DNA from: Dyadobacter chenhuakuii
GTDB lineage: Bacteria; Bacteroidota; Bacteroidia; Cytophagales; Spirosomataceae
NCBI RefSeq assembly: GCF_023821985.2
Contig: NZ_CP098805.1
Coordinates: 1,612,001 to 1,676,000 of the forward strand
Length of the DNA stretch: 64,000 nucleotides
Direction of reading: 5' to 3'
The notes beneath the pieces were generated by a model. That model was not told the DNA's origin. It saw only the letters and a program-made list of their open reading frames with translations, and ran no database searches. This document shows, in pieces, positions 9,851-19,200 of this stretch. The position numbers and the translations under genes are program-made. Each line of letters opens with the position of its first letter. Within the stretch, counting starts at the first letter, position 1.

Positions 9851-9896
9851 ACCATTCACTCATTCACTCATCGCCCGGCGACCCGGTCACTCATTC
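9851..9896. repeat. Dispersed repeat copy related to 58901-58978
   Basis: On the minus strand this short gap between SusC and SusD reads GAATGAGTGA, then GTCGCCGGGCGATGAGTGAA, then TGAGTGAATGG. The same blocks (GTCGCC, GCGATGA, GTGAATGAG) occur in tandem at 58901-58978. It is a non-coding repeat copy inserted in the leader of the SusD gene, and it argues that the SusD gene starts at 9906 rather than upstream at 9837. Confidence 0.6.
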
Positions 9897-9905
9897 AAAA
9901 TTAAT

Positions 9906-11432
9906 ATGAAACATCTACCCAAATATCTAATCATCCTCACCCTCCTTGCAACTTCCTGCGACAAGGGTTTTGAAGAGGTTAACGTAAATCCGGTGCAGGC
10001 TACCAGCCTCGACCCGATCTATTTTTTCTCCAATGCTGAATTTTCTTCTGCCATTGCAACGCATAACTATCAAATGCAAATTGTTCAGCAGATCAATACG
10101 CCCTTTACCGGTGTCGTTGAAGGCGGAAATCATAATGTCGTTTCTGATCCCAATTCGAACGCCAATTTCAATTCGCTATACCTGCAAAATGGCCCTGTAA
10201 ACCTGTTGACGACAGTTATTTCGCAAACCAAGGACGATGCGGCCAGGAGTAATTTGTACAACATGTCCCGAATCTGGAAGGCGTATGTATTTATGGTTTT
10301 GGTTGATACATACGGCGACGTACCCTATTTCCAAGCGGGAAAAGCATTTCTGGAAGGTATCAATTTGCCGAAATATGATGATCAAAAACTGATTTACGAA
10401 GATATCCTAAAAGAACTGACAGAGGGAACAAAGGCGCTCGACGCTACAAAACCCATCGAAAGCGGAGACCTGTTCTTTAAAGGCAACATTGCACAATGGA
10501 AAAAACTTGGCAATTCGCTATTGCTTCGTGCTGCCATGCGTTACACAAAACTGGATCCTGCCAAAGCGAAGCAATTTGTTGCCATCGCCGTTGATCCGGC
10601 CAACGGAGGCTTGCAAGATTCTAATGCAGATAATGCCTATATCGCGTTTAACAGCACATTCAATCATCCGCTTGCCGGCTATTTTCAGGGAACCGAGCGT
10701 GGTAATGTGTATATGGGCAAGGCATTTATCGATTATCTCAAAACAACTGCCGACCCACGCCTCAAAGTGATCGCCGTGAAGTACGAAGCGCCCGGCAACC
10801 CGATCGCTACTGCTGGCGCAGAAGATACCAACCCAGCCAACCAGGAAGGAATGCCGTATGGTTACAACGAATCAACCATCACAAGCGTGGCCGGATTTCC
10901 GGGGAAAATCGGCTCTGCATTTAAATACTCACAGATTAATCGCAGAACGGTCGGGAAAATTGACGCACCCGAGTTCTTTATCACCTGTTCCCAAACTTCG
11001 CTTCTCTTAGCGGAAGCTGTGCAGCGTGGCTGGGCAACGGGCAATGTAAAAGCACTTTATGAGGCTGGTGTAAAGGCTCACATGGCGCAAATGGCAACTT
11101 ATGATGTGTCCGCAACAATTCCCGAGGCTGCCCAGACCGCGTATCTGACTGCCAACCCATTCGTTCCGGCAAAAGCTTTGGAGCAGATCAATTCGCAATA
11201 TTGGGTTTCCTCTTTCCTGAATGGCTCAGAGGCGTGGGCTAATTTCCGCAGAAGCGGTTTTCCTGTCTTGCCCATCAATATGTACCCTGGCAAAGATCCA
11301 TCGGTAAAAGACTTTATCAAAAGACTGGTTTACCCGGTGCGCGAACGTTCGGTGAATGAAGCTAACTACAAAGAAGCAGTAGCAAGAATGGGCCCTGACG
11401 AGCTTGGAACGCCAATTTTTTGGGACAAATAA
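9906..11432 (+). CDS. SusD/RagB-family nutrient-binding outer-membrane lipoprotein (SusD-like_2 type)
   Basis: The start at 9906 gives a lipoprotein signal peptide ending in 'LLATSCDKG', with the lipobox Cys at residue 17. A longer frame from 9837 would add about 23 residues encoded by a dispersed repeat and would bury the signal. The mature protein of about 490 residues is helix-rich with TPR-like repeats ('YNMSRIWKAYVFMVLVDTYGDVPYFQ', shown by its motif 'VDTYGDVPYF') and the 'GNSLLLRAAMRY' helix typical of SusD-like_2 proteins. It sits on the cell surface as the substrate-binding lid of the SusC barrel encoded just upstream. Expression is probably controlled by the sigma/FecR pair at 4441-6280. 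Confidence 0.93.
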   Translation: MKHLPKYLIILTLLATSCDKGFEEVNVNPVQATSLDPIYFFSNAEFSSAIATHNYQMQIVQQINTPFTGVVEGGNHNVVSDPNSNANFNSLYLQNGPVNLLTTVISQTKDDAARSNLYNMSRIWKAYVFMVLVDTYGDVPYFQAGKAFLEGINLPKYDDQKLIYEDILKELTEGTKALDATKPIESGDLFFKGNIAQWKKLGNSLLLRAAMRYTKLDPAKAKQFVAIAVDPANGGLQDSNADNAYIAFNSTFNHPLAGYFQGTERGNVYMGKAFIDYLKTTADPRLKVIAVKYEAPGNPIATAGAEDTNPANQEGMPYGYNESTITSVAGFPGKIGSAFKYSQINRRTVGKIDAPEFFITCSQTSLLLAEAVQRGWATGNVKALYEAGVKAHMAQMATYDVSATIPEAAQTAYLTANPFVPAKALEQINSQYWVSSFLNGSEAWANFRRSGFPVLPINMYPGKDPSVKDFIKRLVYPVRERSVNEANYKEAVARMGPDELGTPIFWDK

Positions 11433-11459
11433 AATTACTAACCCTTAATTTTTTTACTT

Positions 11460-12392
11460 ATGCTAAAACAAAACCTGCTTGCGGGAGCGCTTGTGCTGTT
11501 TGGTCTTACAGCCACGGCGCAAGCTATCTCACCCACTCCCGATCAGATCAAAGCCTACACGTCGGCGTGGAAGGGCGAGCGATCCCCGGACGGCCGCCCA
11601 AAAGTGTCCGATGCGATCCTGGCCAGATTGAAAAACATTTCCATGGAAGAAGCCTGGGGCGTGTTACGTAACAAAGGTTATCACAACCAGTTTGAAGGCG
11701 AATGGCAGCTGATCTATCCCGACAGCGCCATGACCGGCCGCGTCGTAACCGCCCAATATGTTCCCTCCCGCCCCGATTTGGAGGCCTTAGTAAAGGAAAC
11801 GGGCAAAAAGGAAGGCCGCGTACAAACGGGCGGCACCAATTCCTGGCCTATTGATGTGCTCAAAGACGGTGACGTTTACGTAGCGGACGGCTATGGCAAA
11901 ATCGCTGACGGAACATTGATCGGTGATAATCTGGGGAATTCCATTTATGCTAAGTCCAAACGCGGCGTCATTTTCTACGGCTCGGTGCGTGACGTGGAAG
12001 GATTGAGTGAGATTAAAGGCTTCAATGCCTGGATGAAGGGCCAGGACCCGTCTTATATTCAGCAAATGATGCTTACTAACATTAATACGCCCATCCGCAT
12101 CGGTCGTGCTATTGTACTGCCTGGTGATGTGGTTTTAGCTAGAAAGTATGGGACGATCTTCATTCCGGCCCACCTGGCGGAGGAGCTCGTGCTAACCTCC
12201 GAGGTTACTGCGCTGCGTGATGAATTTGGACATTTAAGGCTCAAAGAAGGAAAATATACGCCTGGTGAAATTGACACAAAATGGTCTGCTGCAATCCAGA
12301 AGGACTTTTTGAACTGGGTCAACAACTATCCGGGCAAACTGCCTATGACCAAGAAGGAATTGGACGATTATCTCAAAGAAAGGAATTACTAA
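11460..12392 (+). CDS. Exported RraA-like (4-hydroxy-4-methyl-2-oxoglutarate aldolase family) protein
   Basis: The 310-residue protein carries an N-terminal signal peptide ('LVLFGLTATAQA') and then a family-typical RraA/HMG-aldolase domain. The core motifs are 'IGDNLGNSIYAKSKRG' and 'GVIFYGSVRD', where the Asp of 'GDN' and the Arg-Asp pair form the metal and substrate site in HMG aldolases. Members of this family either inhibit RNase E or cleave 4-carboxy-4-hydroxy-2-oxo acids. Export and the neighbouring enolase-superfamily enzyme favour a catabolic role. It lies 27 bp after SusD and 38 bp before the next gene, so the four genes look like one operon. The substrate is inferred, not shown. Confidence 0.82.
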   Translation: MLKQNLLAGALVLFGLTATAQAISPTPDQIKAYTSAWKGERSPDGRPKVSDAILARLKNISMEEAWGVLRNKGYHNQFEGEWQLIYPDSAMTGRVVTAQYVPSRPDLEALVKETGKKEGRVQTGGTNSWPIDVLKDGDVYVADGYGKIADGTLIGDNLGNSIYAKSKRGVIFYGSVRDVEGLSEIKGFNAWMKGQDPSYIQQMMLTNINTPIRIGRAIVLPGDVVLARKYGTIFIPAHLAEELVLTSEVTALRDEFGHLRLKEGKYTPGEIDTKWSAAIQKDFLNWVNNYPGKLPMTKKELDDYLKERNY

Positions 12393-12430
12393 GGGCGATT
12401 GCCAAATTGCTAACTTCTAAACCAATACTT

Positions 12431-13915
12431 ATGAAAAGCATTTTAACAGACATTATTGCTTCTAACAAAAAAGTTGAACAAGCTGAAAAAGTCGCCGCAG
12501 CTGCCGAGATCAGTAATCCCACCACCAAAGACAGCCGCCGGAATTTTCTGAGGAAAACAGCCGTTGGGGGGATAGCCTTGGGCGGCTTTATGTCCATGTC
12601 AACCGAAGACACCATTGCACAGGCCACTTCAAAGGTCAATCGCGCTTCGAAACCATCCGAACTGAAAATAACCGATTTACGCTACTGCATTGTTCAGAAT
12701 GTTGGCCGCACACCCATTATCCGCATTGATACGAATCAGGGAATTTATGGTTTGGGAGAAGTGCGCGACGGTGCGGACGAGCGTTATGCATTGTTTTTGA
12801 AAAGTCATTTGTTAGGTCAGAATCCCTGCAATGTAGAGCAGCTTTTCAAATCGATCAAACAGTTTGGTTACCATGGTCGCCAGGCAGGCGGCGTCTGCGG
12901 CGTTGAAATGGCGCTCTGGGACCTTTGCGGAAAGGCTTATAATGTGCCCTGCTGGCAGCTCCTGGGCGGTCGTTACCGGGATAAGGTGCGGCTTTACGCA
13001 GATACTCCGGAATCCAATGACATCAATGAATTCAAAGAAAAGATCAAATTCAGAACGCAGGATCAGGGCTATACCTGGCTGAAAATGGACGTTTCCATCG
13101 GCATGTTGCGGAACAGTGAAAACAGCGTTGTGAACAATAAGGTGTGGGGCGGCGGATTTTCCCAGTGGGCAGGCGATTATCATTCCTATGCCAACACAAA
13201 ACACCCGTTTACAGCGATCCAGATCACGCCGAAAGGCCTGGATGAAATGGCCAGGGTCGTGGAAGATGTGCGTAGCGTTGTAGGTTACGAAATCCCGCTC
13301 TCCACAGACCATTATGGCCATTTTGACCTCAATAACGGCATTCGGCTGGGTAAGGCGCTGGACAAATACCGCCTTGCCTGGCTGGAAGATATGGTGCCCT
13401 GGGAATATACGGACCAGTGGAAAACCATTTCCGACGCTTTGGAAACCCCGACATTAACCGGCGAAGACATTTACCTGAAAGAAGGTTTCAAAGCATTGAT
13501 CGAAAAACGGGCCGTGGACATTGTGCACCCGGACCTGGCTTCGTCGGGCGGTTTGCTGGAAACCAAGCGCATCGGAGACTATGCCGAAGACAATGGCATT
13601 GCAATGGCCATGCACTTTGCGGGCACACCGGTGAGCTTCATGGCCAATGTGCATTGTGCAGCCGCCACGCAGAACTTCCTGGCACTGGAACACCATTCGG
13701 TGGATGTGCCCTGGTGGGAAAGCCTGGTGAAGACAACGGACGGTCGCAAACTGATTGACAAAGGCTATGCACCTGTGCCGCTGGAAGCGCCCGGACTTGG
13801 TATTGAACTGAACGAAGAAGAAGTTAAAAAACACCTGAATCCGAAGGACAAAAGCTTCTTCGCCCCTACGCCGGACTGGAACGACAAGCGCTCTCACGAC
13901 CGCTTATGGAGCTGA
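12431..13915 (+). CDS. Tat-exported mandelate racemase/muconate-lactonizing enzyme family dehydratase
   Basis: The start at 12431 gives a 494-residue protein with a Tat signal ('SRRNFLRKTAVGG') followed by an enolase-superfamily fold. A longer frame overlapping the RraA gene is not needed. Visible catalytic positions are Lys218 in a K-x-D motif ('WLKMD'), Asp293-His294 ('STDHYGH'), Glu319 ('WLEDM'), Glu345 ('TGEDIY') and His395 ('MHFAG'), matching the metal-binding Asp/Glu/Glu set and the His base of acid-sugar dehydratases. Enzymes of this type remove water from sugar acids. Tat export places it in the periplasm next to an exported RraA-like aldolase, suggesting two-step periplasmic processing of an acid sugar imported by the SusC/SusD pair. 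The exact substrate is unknown. Confidence 0.88.
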   Translation: MKSILTDIIASNKKVEQAEKVAAAAEISNPTTKDSRRNFLRKTAVGGIALGGFMSMSTEDTIAQATSKVNRASKPSELKITDLRYCIVQNVGRTPIIRIDTNQGIYGLGEVRDGADERYALFLKSHLLGQNPCNVEQLFKSIKQFGYHGRQAGGVCGVEMALWDLCGKAYNVPCWQLLGGRYRDKVRLYADTPESNDINEFKEKIKFRTQDQGYTWLKMDVSIGMLRNSENSVVNNKVWGGGFSQWAGDYHSYANTKHPFTAIQITPKGLDEMARVVEDVRSVVGYEIPLSTDHYGHFDLNNGIRLGKALDKYRLAWLEDMVPWEYTDQWKTISDALETPTLTGEDIYLKEGFKALIEKRAVDIVHPDLASSGGLLETKRIGDYAEDNGIAMAMHFAGTPVSFMANVHCAAATQNFLALEHHSVDVPWWESLVKTTDGRKLIDKGYAPVPLEAPGLGIELNEEEVKKHLNPKDKSFFAPTPDWNDKRSHDRLWS

Positions 13916-13926
13916 AAATCTAAATA

Positions 13927-13958
13927 CGGGTTTCCATTCTTAACAGTCTGGAAACCCG
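13927..13958 (+). terminator. Hairpin ending the SusCD operon
   Basis: CGGGTTTCCA at 13927-13936 pairs with TGGAAACCCG at 13949-13958, a perfect 10-bp stem with a 12-nt loop, 12 bp after the dehydratase stop codon. The T-run after it is weak, so efficiency is uncertain. Confidence 0.6.
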
Positions 13959-14007
13959 CATTCAGCATTTATTCGCTATTTTGCGTGCTTTACACTCATT
14001 ACTGACA

Positions 14008-16281
14008 ATGAAGAGCATTCGCAATATACTTTTCTACACAATTACAATTGGTGCCTTTTCCGCTTTGCTTTACTTCTTTATCCGGCAAGGCCAAACCCTG
14101 GAAAAAGCAGACTTACTAGCCAACAACCCAGCCTCCACAGCGTCGTCCTGGGACCAGTTTACAGACACTTTCAGTCATAACCTGACACACCCGCTCGCTA
14201 CCCTGCTTTTGCAGATCATTACGATCATCCTGGTCGCGCGGATTTTTGGCTGGATCTGTAAATCCATCGGGCAACCTACTGTTATTGGTGAAATAGCCGC
14301 TGGTATTTTCCTCGGCCCGTCGTTGCTCGGCATGTATTTTCCCGAGTTCTCTACATTTCTGTTTCCTACGCAATCGCTGGGTAACTTGCAGTTCCTGAGC
14401 CAGGTGGGGCTGATCCTTTTCATGTTTATCATTGGCATGGAGCTGGACCTTAAAGTCCTCAAAACCAAGGCACAGGAAGCGGTCGTGATCAGTCATGCGA
14501 GCATAATCCTGCCATTTGCGCTCGGTGTAGGGCTTGCATTTTATTTATATCAACAATTTGCCCCGGACGGCATCAGCTTCCTATCCTTCTCCCTTTTTAT
14601 TGGTATAGCGCTCAGTGTCACGGCCTTTCCGGTTCTGGCCAGAATTGTTCAGGAGCGTGGGCTTTCACGTACGAAGCTCGGCATGATGGTAATCACTTGC
14701 GCTGCCACCGACGACATTACCGCATGGTGTATTCTGGCCGCCGTAATCGCTATTGTCAAAGCAGGTGATTTTGTGAGCTCCATATATACAATTCTTCTGG
14801 CGGCTGCCTATGTCCTTTTCATGCTGAAAGTGCTGAAACCCATTCTGAAACGCTTGGGTGACCATTACTCCTACCGCGAAGGATTGACGAAACCGGTGGT
14901 CGGTTTGTTTTTTCTTGTATTAATATTTTCTTCCTACTGCACCGAGGTCATCGGCATTCACGCCTTGTTCGGAGCATTTATGGCTGGGGTGATCATGCCT
15001 GCGAACCAGAGCTTCCGGAATCTGTTCATCGAAAAAGTGGAGGACGTTTCCCTGGTCTTGCTGTTGCCGTTATTCTTCGTTTTTACGGGTTTGCGGACGC
15101 AGATCGGCCTGCTGAATGATCCTTACCTCTGGCAAATCACGGGATTGATCATCCTCCTGGCGACAACCGGAAAGTTTATCGGAAGTGCTGTTGCGGCGCG
15201 TTTTGTAAACCAATCCTGGCGTGACAGCTTAATTATCGGTTCCCTCATGAACACCCGCGGGCTTATGGAGCTTGTTGTACTGAACATTGGCTATGATATC
15301 GGCGTGCTGTCGCCAGAAATCTTTGCGATGATGGTCATTATGGCTCTTGCAACTACTTGTATGACCGGTCCTGCCCTGGACCTGATCGACCGTTTCCTGC
15401 CTGAAAATAAATCAGAGGCGTTGGAAACAGCCATCGAAGAATCCAGATTTTCCATTCTGATCGCATTTGCAAGTCCCCAGGGAGGACGAAAAATGATGCG
15501 CATTGCCTATCATTTTATTCAAAAACAACTTCAATCACACCACATAACAGCATTGCACCTTTCACCGAGCAGTTACCTGAACCAGGTGAACACAGAAGAA
15601 TATCAGCGGGAAACATTCCGGCCCATTACCGAAGAAGCGGCCAGTCTGGGTGCAACATTAGCAACGGTGCTGAAACCATCGCAGGACATCGAGCACGACA
15701 TTATCGAAACTGCCAATGGCGGAGACTATGACATGCTGATGATCGGAATCGGACGCAATGTTTTCGAAGGCACATTTTTAGGTAAAATCCTGGGTTTCAC
15801 TTCCAGGATGATCAATAGGGAAAGGCTTTTTGACACCATTACGGGCAAGGAAAAACTCTTCCACTCGGGTGTTTTTGACGAACGCACGACGCACATTATC
15901 AAGTCCGTGAAGATTCCGGTCGGCATTTTCATCGAGAATAAGCTCGAAAGGGCTGACAATATATTTGTGCCGATCTTCTCACCGGATGACAAGGTTTTGT
16001 TCCAATATGTAAGAAAGCTTGTGTTGCACGAAAATGTGAAGCTTACCATCATGGATCCCACCAATGCTGCCAGCCAATCGCCTGATATCCAGGCTGAGCT
16101 GGATGCCATAAACGGACTTGGTAACGACCGGGTTACGCTGTATAACGAGAATGTCCTGGAAAAGGATTTCCTGCTTGAAAAAGACGTGATGATTATCAGT
16201 CTGGAAAGCTGGAAAAAGGCCGTTGAGTCGCATAGCCTTTGGTTATCGCACTGCCCATCCGTTTTGATCGTGCGGGGATAA
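14008..16281 (+). CDS. CPA2-family cation:proton antiporter (KefB/NapA type) with USP-like C-terminal domain
   Basis: The ATG at 14008 gives 757 residues; a TTG further upstream is less likely. After an N-terminal membrane helix, about 12 more helices at residues about 60-455 form a sodium/proton-exchanger domain ('GEIAAGIFLGPSLLG', 'ALSVTAFPVLARI', 'CAATDDITAWCILA', 'HALFGAFMAGVIMP', 'LMNTRGLMELVVLN'). The 'TDD' pair in the fifth motif is the ion-binding site of CPA2 antiporters. Residues about 465-755 look like two universal-stress-protein-like halves without TrkA-type NAD binding. The next gene begins immediately after the stop codon, so the two transport proteins are translationally coupled. 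It probably exchanges K+ or Na+ for protons. Confidence 0.88.
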   Translation: MKSIRNILFYTITIGAFSALLYFFIRQGQTLEKADLLANNPASTASSWDQFTDTFSHNLTHPLATLLLQIITIILVARIFGWICKSIGQPTVIGEIAAGIFLGPSLLGMYFPEFSTFLFPTQSLGNLQFLSQVGLILFMFIIGMELDLKVLKTKAQEAVVISHASIILPFALGVGLAFYLYQQFAPDGISFLSFSLFIGIALSVTAFPVLARIVQERGLSRTKLGMMVITCAATDDITAWCILAAVIAIVKAGDFVSSIYTILLAAAYVLFMLKVLKPILKRLGDHYSYREGLTKPVVGLFFLVLIFSSYCTEVIGIHALFGAFMAGVIMPANQSFRNLFIEKVEDVSLVLLLPLFFVFTGLRTQIGLLNDPYLWQITGLIILLATTGKFIGSAVAARFVNQSWRDSLIIGSLMNTRGLMELVVLNIGYDIGVLSPEIFAMMVIMALATTCMTGPALDLIDRFLPENKSEALETAIEESRFSILIAFASPQGGRKMMRIAYHFIQKQLQSHHITALHLSPSSYLNQVNTEEYQRETFRPITEEAASLGATLATVLKPSQDIEHDIIETANGGDYDMLMIGIGRNVFEGTFLGKILGFTSRMINRERLFDTITGKEKLFHSGVFDERTTHIIKSVKIPVGIFIENKLERADNIFVPIFSPDDKVLFQYVRKLVLHENVKLTIMDPTNAASQSPDIQAELDAINGLGNDRVTLYNENVLEKDFLLEKDVMIISLESWKKAVESHSLWLSHCPSVLIVRG

Positions 16282-19200
16282 GTGTTTAATTTACATAAGC
16301 GACGACAGCATTCCGAACATATGATATCCCAGATTAAAAATAGCAAGATTTTCAGTTCCATCAATCCCCAGACGATCCTTTTCTTCTTTCACAATTTCTT
16401 TATCAATGTTGGAACAACGCTGGTTTACGTTTCGGCCAACGTTCTTCTGCTCGAAAATCATCCCGAATATTCCCTGCCCATCGCCTATGTAGCAGCAGCA
16501 CTTGCGGTTATGGCGGCGGGGAAAGTGTACGAATACTTTGAGCACCATTTGCTTCTGAAAAGGTTGAGCCTGGGTACGATGCTGTCGTCACTGTTGATGG
16601 TCCTGGTGGTAATGGGCCTGCTCTGGGCGGGTCATGGCATTGCTACCGCAATTGCCATTATGGTGGGTTACCGGATCATTTACCTGCTCATTAACCTGGA
16701 ATTCTGGGGCTTATCTGCATTGGTTTTTGATGTACGCCAAAGCAAAAGGCTGTTCAGCGTCATCGGATCGGGCGATATGCCTGCTAAGGCGCTGGGTGCT
16801 GTTCTGGCCGTTCTGATCCATTCTCCGTCTGTTTTAATGATCCTGCTGGTCATTTCGCTCGTATTTTTTGCCCTCGCATTTTACACCCAGATCCTGACTT
16901 TCCGGTTCACCGAAATCCCGAATCCGCACCACGCGAGGCCAAGACAAATCACCGCCTCGGACTCCAGGATCATTGAAAAATACTTTGGCGGAAATAAGCT
17001 CCTTACGTCACTTTGTCTGGGTATGGTGTTCGTTGCGGCAGCCGCGACCTGGATTGAGTATCATTTCTTTGTGAATGTCAAATATAAATTCCACAGCCAG
17101 CACGATGTGATCGTGTTCGTGGGAACGCTGCTCGCAGCCACTTATATCATTGCTACATTTGTAAAATTGATTTTCTCGGGTAAAACGGTGGAACGGTTCG
17201 GGGTTAGGCTTACGCTGTTCCTGTTGCCGCTGACGACCATTGTTATCTCGCTCGGCCTGCTCATATCGTCATATTTCAGAAAGGACGAGCCTTCGCTGCT
17301 GGTGTATTATTGTGCCGCTTACCTGTTGTTTGAACTGGTGCGAAGAACCATTTTCGACCCTGTTTTCCTGGTGTTGTTTCAGCCGCTTTCCACCAAGACC
17401 CGCTTGAAGGGACATACATTGGCGAAGGGGCTGTTTGAGCCATTGGGTATGCTCATTGCCGGCGCATTGCTATGGATCATTTACACGCAGAAGCTTAGCA
17501 ATATCAGCCTCACATTCGACCTTTCCCTCCTATTCGCGGTGGCGGCGCTGATCATATTCCGCAAAGCTTATGGGCATTACATTCAGGAGTTGAAAAGCGC
17601 GATCAGCAAGCGTTTCATCCGCAGCGGCGAAATGGCTTCACCGTCGGAAGCATTGCCCATTATTACTGAAAACTTAAAGAGCGACAGGAAAGAGGAAGTG
17701 CTAAATGCGATTGACTGGCTTGCCCGGAACAAGGAATCTGTCTTCCGTAAGAATGTAGATTCCCTATTGAAAAATCCGTTTACTGCTGTTCGCCTGAAAA
17801 CATTACAAACGCTTGCCGGACTTGAAAAACCGGAGCTCTCGGAGACGTTTTTAAAATACATTGAGACTGAACCTGACACAGCTTGCCAGACACTGGCCGT
17901 CAGGATTGCAGCATCCAAATCGCAGCTTACCGAAGAGCAGCTGGCGCGCTTCCTGGCGCATGAAGATCTGGACATTGTGAAGGGGTCGATCCTGGGAAGC
18001 TGGGAGGCCGGAAAAGCATTGCCGCTGATCCATGGCACATTGCGTCGACTGTTTCTTTCGGAGGATGAACACGCACAACTGGTGGCGTTGGACTGTGTCA
18101 AAATTACGGGTCTGAAAGCACATGAAGAGTATGTCAAAATGTGCCTGCGGAGTGGGTCGGAAAAGGTTCGGAACTATGCTTTGGAAGTAGCTGCAACTGT
18201 GGGTTCCCCGCAACTTTTACGTGAATTGAAGCCATCGCTTACTGGCTCTCTCAACCGGCAAACCGTTGCGTCGCTTATCAAATCCGGCGACTCGGGCATT
18301 GGTATTGTGGAGGAATGGCTGCAAAATGATCCTTCCCGCGAGCGTATGCAAACGCTCATTAAGGTGGCCGAAAAAACGAAACACGAATTTATACTTCAAA
18401 TACTTTTTAAACTTATTAAAAATATTTACCATAATATAAATTTATTTAATTCAGAAAGTTCAATACATTCTAATTATTTAGATACTTATATTCACCGGGA
18501 CGCATTGAAAGCATTGACAAATTATTCGTTAATGGCTGATTATAAGCACATTATTTCTGAATTTGTAGAAAAAGAACTATTTCACGCCTCCATGCTCCTG
18601 AACGGGATGGATGAGCAGGAAGCGGATGAACGCTGGAATAACACCCTGGATTACGAACTGGAACTGACAAGCCAGCGCCTTTTTTACCTTTTCATGATGC
18701 AGTACGATAAGGACGCTGTGCAAAATGCCTGGAAGGGAATCCGGCATGCGTCCCGCGAGAAGCGGGCCAATTCTCTCGAAATGATCGAGAGCCTTTTGCC
18801 GCGCATGCTGTATCCATCGCTGCACGCATTGTTTGAAAATATCCCTATTCAAAAGAAACGGGAAGCTTTGCGCCAGTACATGGGCAACCAGGAATCTGAC
18901 GTATCATTAGTACCTTACATTCTTACCCAGAAAGAAAAATTATTTACCGAATGGACCATTGCGCTGGCGATTAACAAGAGCCATACGGACAACGAAATCG
19001 CGCTCATCGGAAGCTTCACCAGCCACACTTCCCGGCTCATCAGGGATGCGGCGCGGTTGAAATTGGGCGTATCGAATACACAAGCCACAGGCCTTAATCT
19101 CACAACAACAACCATGAAACACGCAGAAACTTCACAGCAAATTTCGGAAATGGAGCGAGTGATTGTTTTAAAAAACACCCAACTTTTCGCCCAGACCCCC

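Noticed and set aside
9837..9905. Longer N-terminus for the SusD gene
   Set aside because: The extra 23 residues come from a dispersed repeat and would place the lipoprotein signal internally.
12281..12430. Longer N-terminus for the Tat-exported dehydratase
   Set aside because: It would overlap the RraA gene by 112 bp; the ATG at 12431 gives a standard Tat signal region.
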